Assembly: GCA_015067945.1 (NCBI GenBank)
Contig: SVLM01000017.1
Coordinates: forward strand, 1-41,699
Reading direction: 5' to 3'
Source: Oscillospiraceae bacterium
Lineage (GTDB): Bacteria > Bacillota > Clostridia > Oscillospirales > Oscillospiraceae
DNA length: 41,699 bases
The notes beneath the pieces were generated by a model. That model was given only the letters and a program-made list of their open reading frames with translations, made no database searches and was not told where the DNA came from. Shown here in pieces: positions 41,159-41,699 of the stretch. How positions within the stretch are numbered: position 1 is the first letter of the stretch; the number at the start of each line of letters is the position of its first letter. Position numbers and translations under genes: made by a program.

Positions 41159-41180
41159 AACCGGCTTTTTTGCCGGTGCC
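41159..41180 (-). other. Hairpin in the 5' leader of the repeat-domain surface gene
   Basis: ACCGGC-AAAAAA-GCCGGT on the message, about 25 bases before the start codon and just before the ribosome site. It might protect the transcript or influence translation. Confidence 0.45.
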
Positions 41181-41186
41181 AGGGGA

Positions 41187-41200
41187 ACGGGATATTCCGT
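41187..41200. promoter_or_regulatory. Possible operator palindrome at the transcription start
   Basis: An imperfect palindrome ACGGGATATTCCGT (12 of 14 positions symmetrical) lies 5 to 18 bases downstream of the -10, covering the expected start point. No regulator gene is nearby, so this is only a candidate. Confidence 0.35.
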
Positions 41201-41204
41201 ATCA

Positions 41205-41233
41205 AGTCTACCATATCCTGACAAAAATTGCAA
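41205..41233 (-). promoter_or_regulatory. Promoter of the repeat-domain surface gene
   Basis: Minus strand: -35 TTGCAA (41228-41233), 17-base spacer, -10 TAGACT (41205-41210), leaving a leader of roughly 65 bases. Confidence 0.75.
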
Positions 41234-41287
41234 CACCGCAAAGCCTGCTTTTTTGAAAAAAGTGAACAAAAATACAGGCGTGCGAAT

Positions 41288-41504
41288 AGCTTCCCCCAGG
41301 GGGAAGCTGGCAAAATCGGTTCAACAGAACCGATTTTGACTGATGAGGAATGCGGGCAGGAAATTTATGGTGTTGTAGCAGGTACAGACTTTGAAACAGT
41401 CAACTTAGGTGCAAGTCCGAAAATATTACCGCATTTCAGACAGACACCCGTATTCCTCATCCGACCTCGCTGTCGCTCGGCCACCTTCCCCTCGGGGGAA
41501 GGCT
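41288..41504. mobile_element. MITE-like element with palindromic arms (about 217 bases)
   Basis: The left arm (from AGCTTCCCCCAGGGGGAAGCT) and the right arm (ending CTTCCCCTCGGGGGAAGGCT) are inverted copies, each containing a GC-rich palindrome, and the similarity continues inward through GATGAGGAATGCGGG / GATGAGGAATACGGG. An 11-bp hairpin AAAATCGGTTC/GAACCGATTTT sits in the left arm only. The centre (about 41358-41440) has no open reading frame or family motif that I can support. Together with the leader, promoter and flanking terminator it fills the gap between the surface gene and the gene at the right edge. Confidence 0.7.
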
Positions 41505-41537
41505 GAAAAAACCGGGGTGCGTACATCGCACCCCGGT
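41505..41537 (-). terminator. Terminator of the gene at the right edge
   Basis: An 11-bp perfect stem ACCGGGGTGCG/CGCACCCCGGT with a short loop, followed on the minus strand by TTTTTTC. It lies just after the stop of the partial gene at 41551. Confidence 0.9.
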
Positions 41538-41550
41538 AAAATGGGAAAAT

Positions 41551-41699
41551 TTAGATTTTCTTGGCGTTGGCCAGCAGGTACTTTTCCGCCTCGGGATTCC
41601 ACAGGCCGTTGTTTGCCTTACACAGGCGATCCAGCTCGGCGAACATGGGATCGGTCTTGCCCAGCTCCTCGAAATCGTCGATGGCAGCCAGGGGCAGAT
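41551..41699 (-). CDS. C-terminal fragment of an unrecognised gene (runs off window)
   Basis: The last 48 codons and a TAA of a leftward gene whose start lies outside the window. The visible end reads FEELGKTDPMFAELDRLC and then GLWNPEAEKYLLANAKKI, a charged, soluble, alpha-helical tail without membrane segment or sorting signal. Codon use matches the other genes and a strong terminator follows directly, so it is very probably real. I do not recognise the family from this fragment. Confidence 0.7.
   Translation of the reverse strand, partial: LPLAAIDDFEELGKTDPMFAELDRLCKANNGLWNPEAEKYLLANAKKI

Noticed and set aside
41134..41313. Longer reading of the surface gene beginning at 41313.
   Set aside because: It passes through the promoter, leader hairpin and element arm; the ATG at 41133 begins a typical signal peptide after AAGGAGGT.
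41370..41445. GGTGCAAGTCC inside the central part of the element resembles a piece of a cobalamin riboswitch.
   Set aside because: The remaining core (the CCGCAACTGT and CAGGAGACC-type segments) is missing, and the sequence lies inside an inverted-repeat element with no suitable downstream gene.

Overview
The window looks like a chromosomal segment of an uncultured or gut-type low-acetate-respiring Firmicute, most likely Clostridia/Oscillospiraceae. The signs are strong AGGAGG ribosome sites, lipobox and NTGD-type surface signals, TTG/GTG starts, a clostridial-type SerA/SerC pair, DUF4358-MBOAT-DHHW and LrgAB modules, and short palindromic intergenic repeats. The assignment is by style of genes, not by a marker gene; there is no rRNA, tRNA, phage, IS transposase or CRISPR in the window.

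Layout. 1-2506: a VanY-type carboxypeptidase lipoprotein and a divergent L-cysteine desulfidase. 2569-5756: a three-gene DUF4358 lipoprotein / MBOAT acyltransferase / DHHW operon, probably acetylating an envelope polymer. 5760-9701: a leftward amino-sugar operon, nahK - ROK-type kinase - nagA, with one copy of a small inverted-repeat element inside it and another just beyond it. 9752-13835: a leftward five-gene operon lrgA-lrgB-DUF5058-membrane partner-M20 peptidase with a consensus promoter. 13882-18328: a DUF1846 protein, then a leftward trkA-trkH potassium uptake operon. 18366-20725: a CofE-like ligase and a ferredoxin-type aldo/keto reductase, convergent on one terminator. 20769-23171: serC-serA. 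23186-25964: leftward metY-type sulfhydrylase plus a GPH sugar transporter. 26003-26527: nitroreductase. 26579-30546: rightward nucleotide-turnover operon (HD dGTPase-like, two NrnA-like DHH phosphoesterases, surE).

The right quarter (30703-41233, all leftward) is the most unusual part. A seven-gene operon encodes an RDD membrane protein, a complete carbohydrate-type ABC importer (ATPase, two permeases, UgpB-like binding lipoprotein), a lipoprotein with an intact staphylococcal-nuclease-like active site plus OB-fold-like regions, and a lipoprotein made of an Ig-like domain and three copies of a roughly 140-residue repeat domain. Immediately upstream lies a separately transcribed secreted protein built from the same repeat domain and ending in a sortase-like NTGD signal. 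I infer a cell-surface capture, digestion and import system; the substrate is unknown.

Promoters are very regular: about a dozen sites with 17-bp spacing can be read directly. No transcriptional regulator is encoded in the window, so control of these operons must come from elsewhere or from RNA structure.
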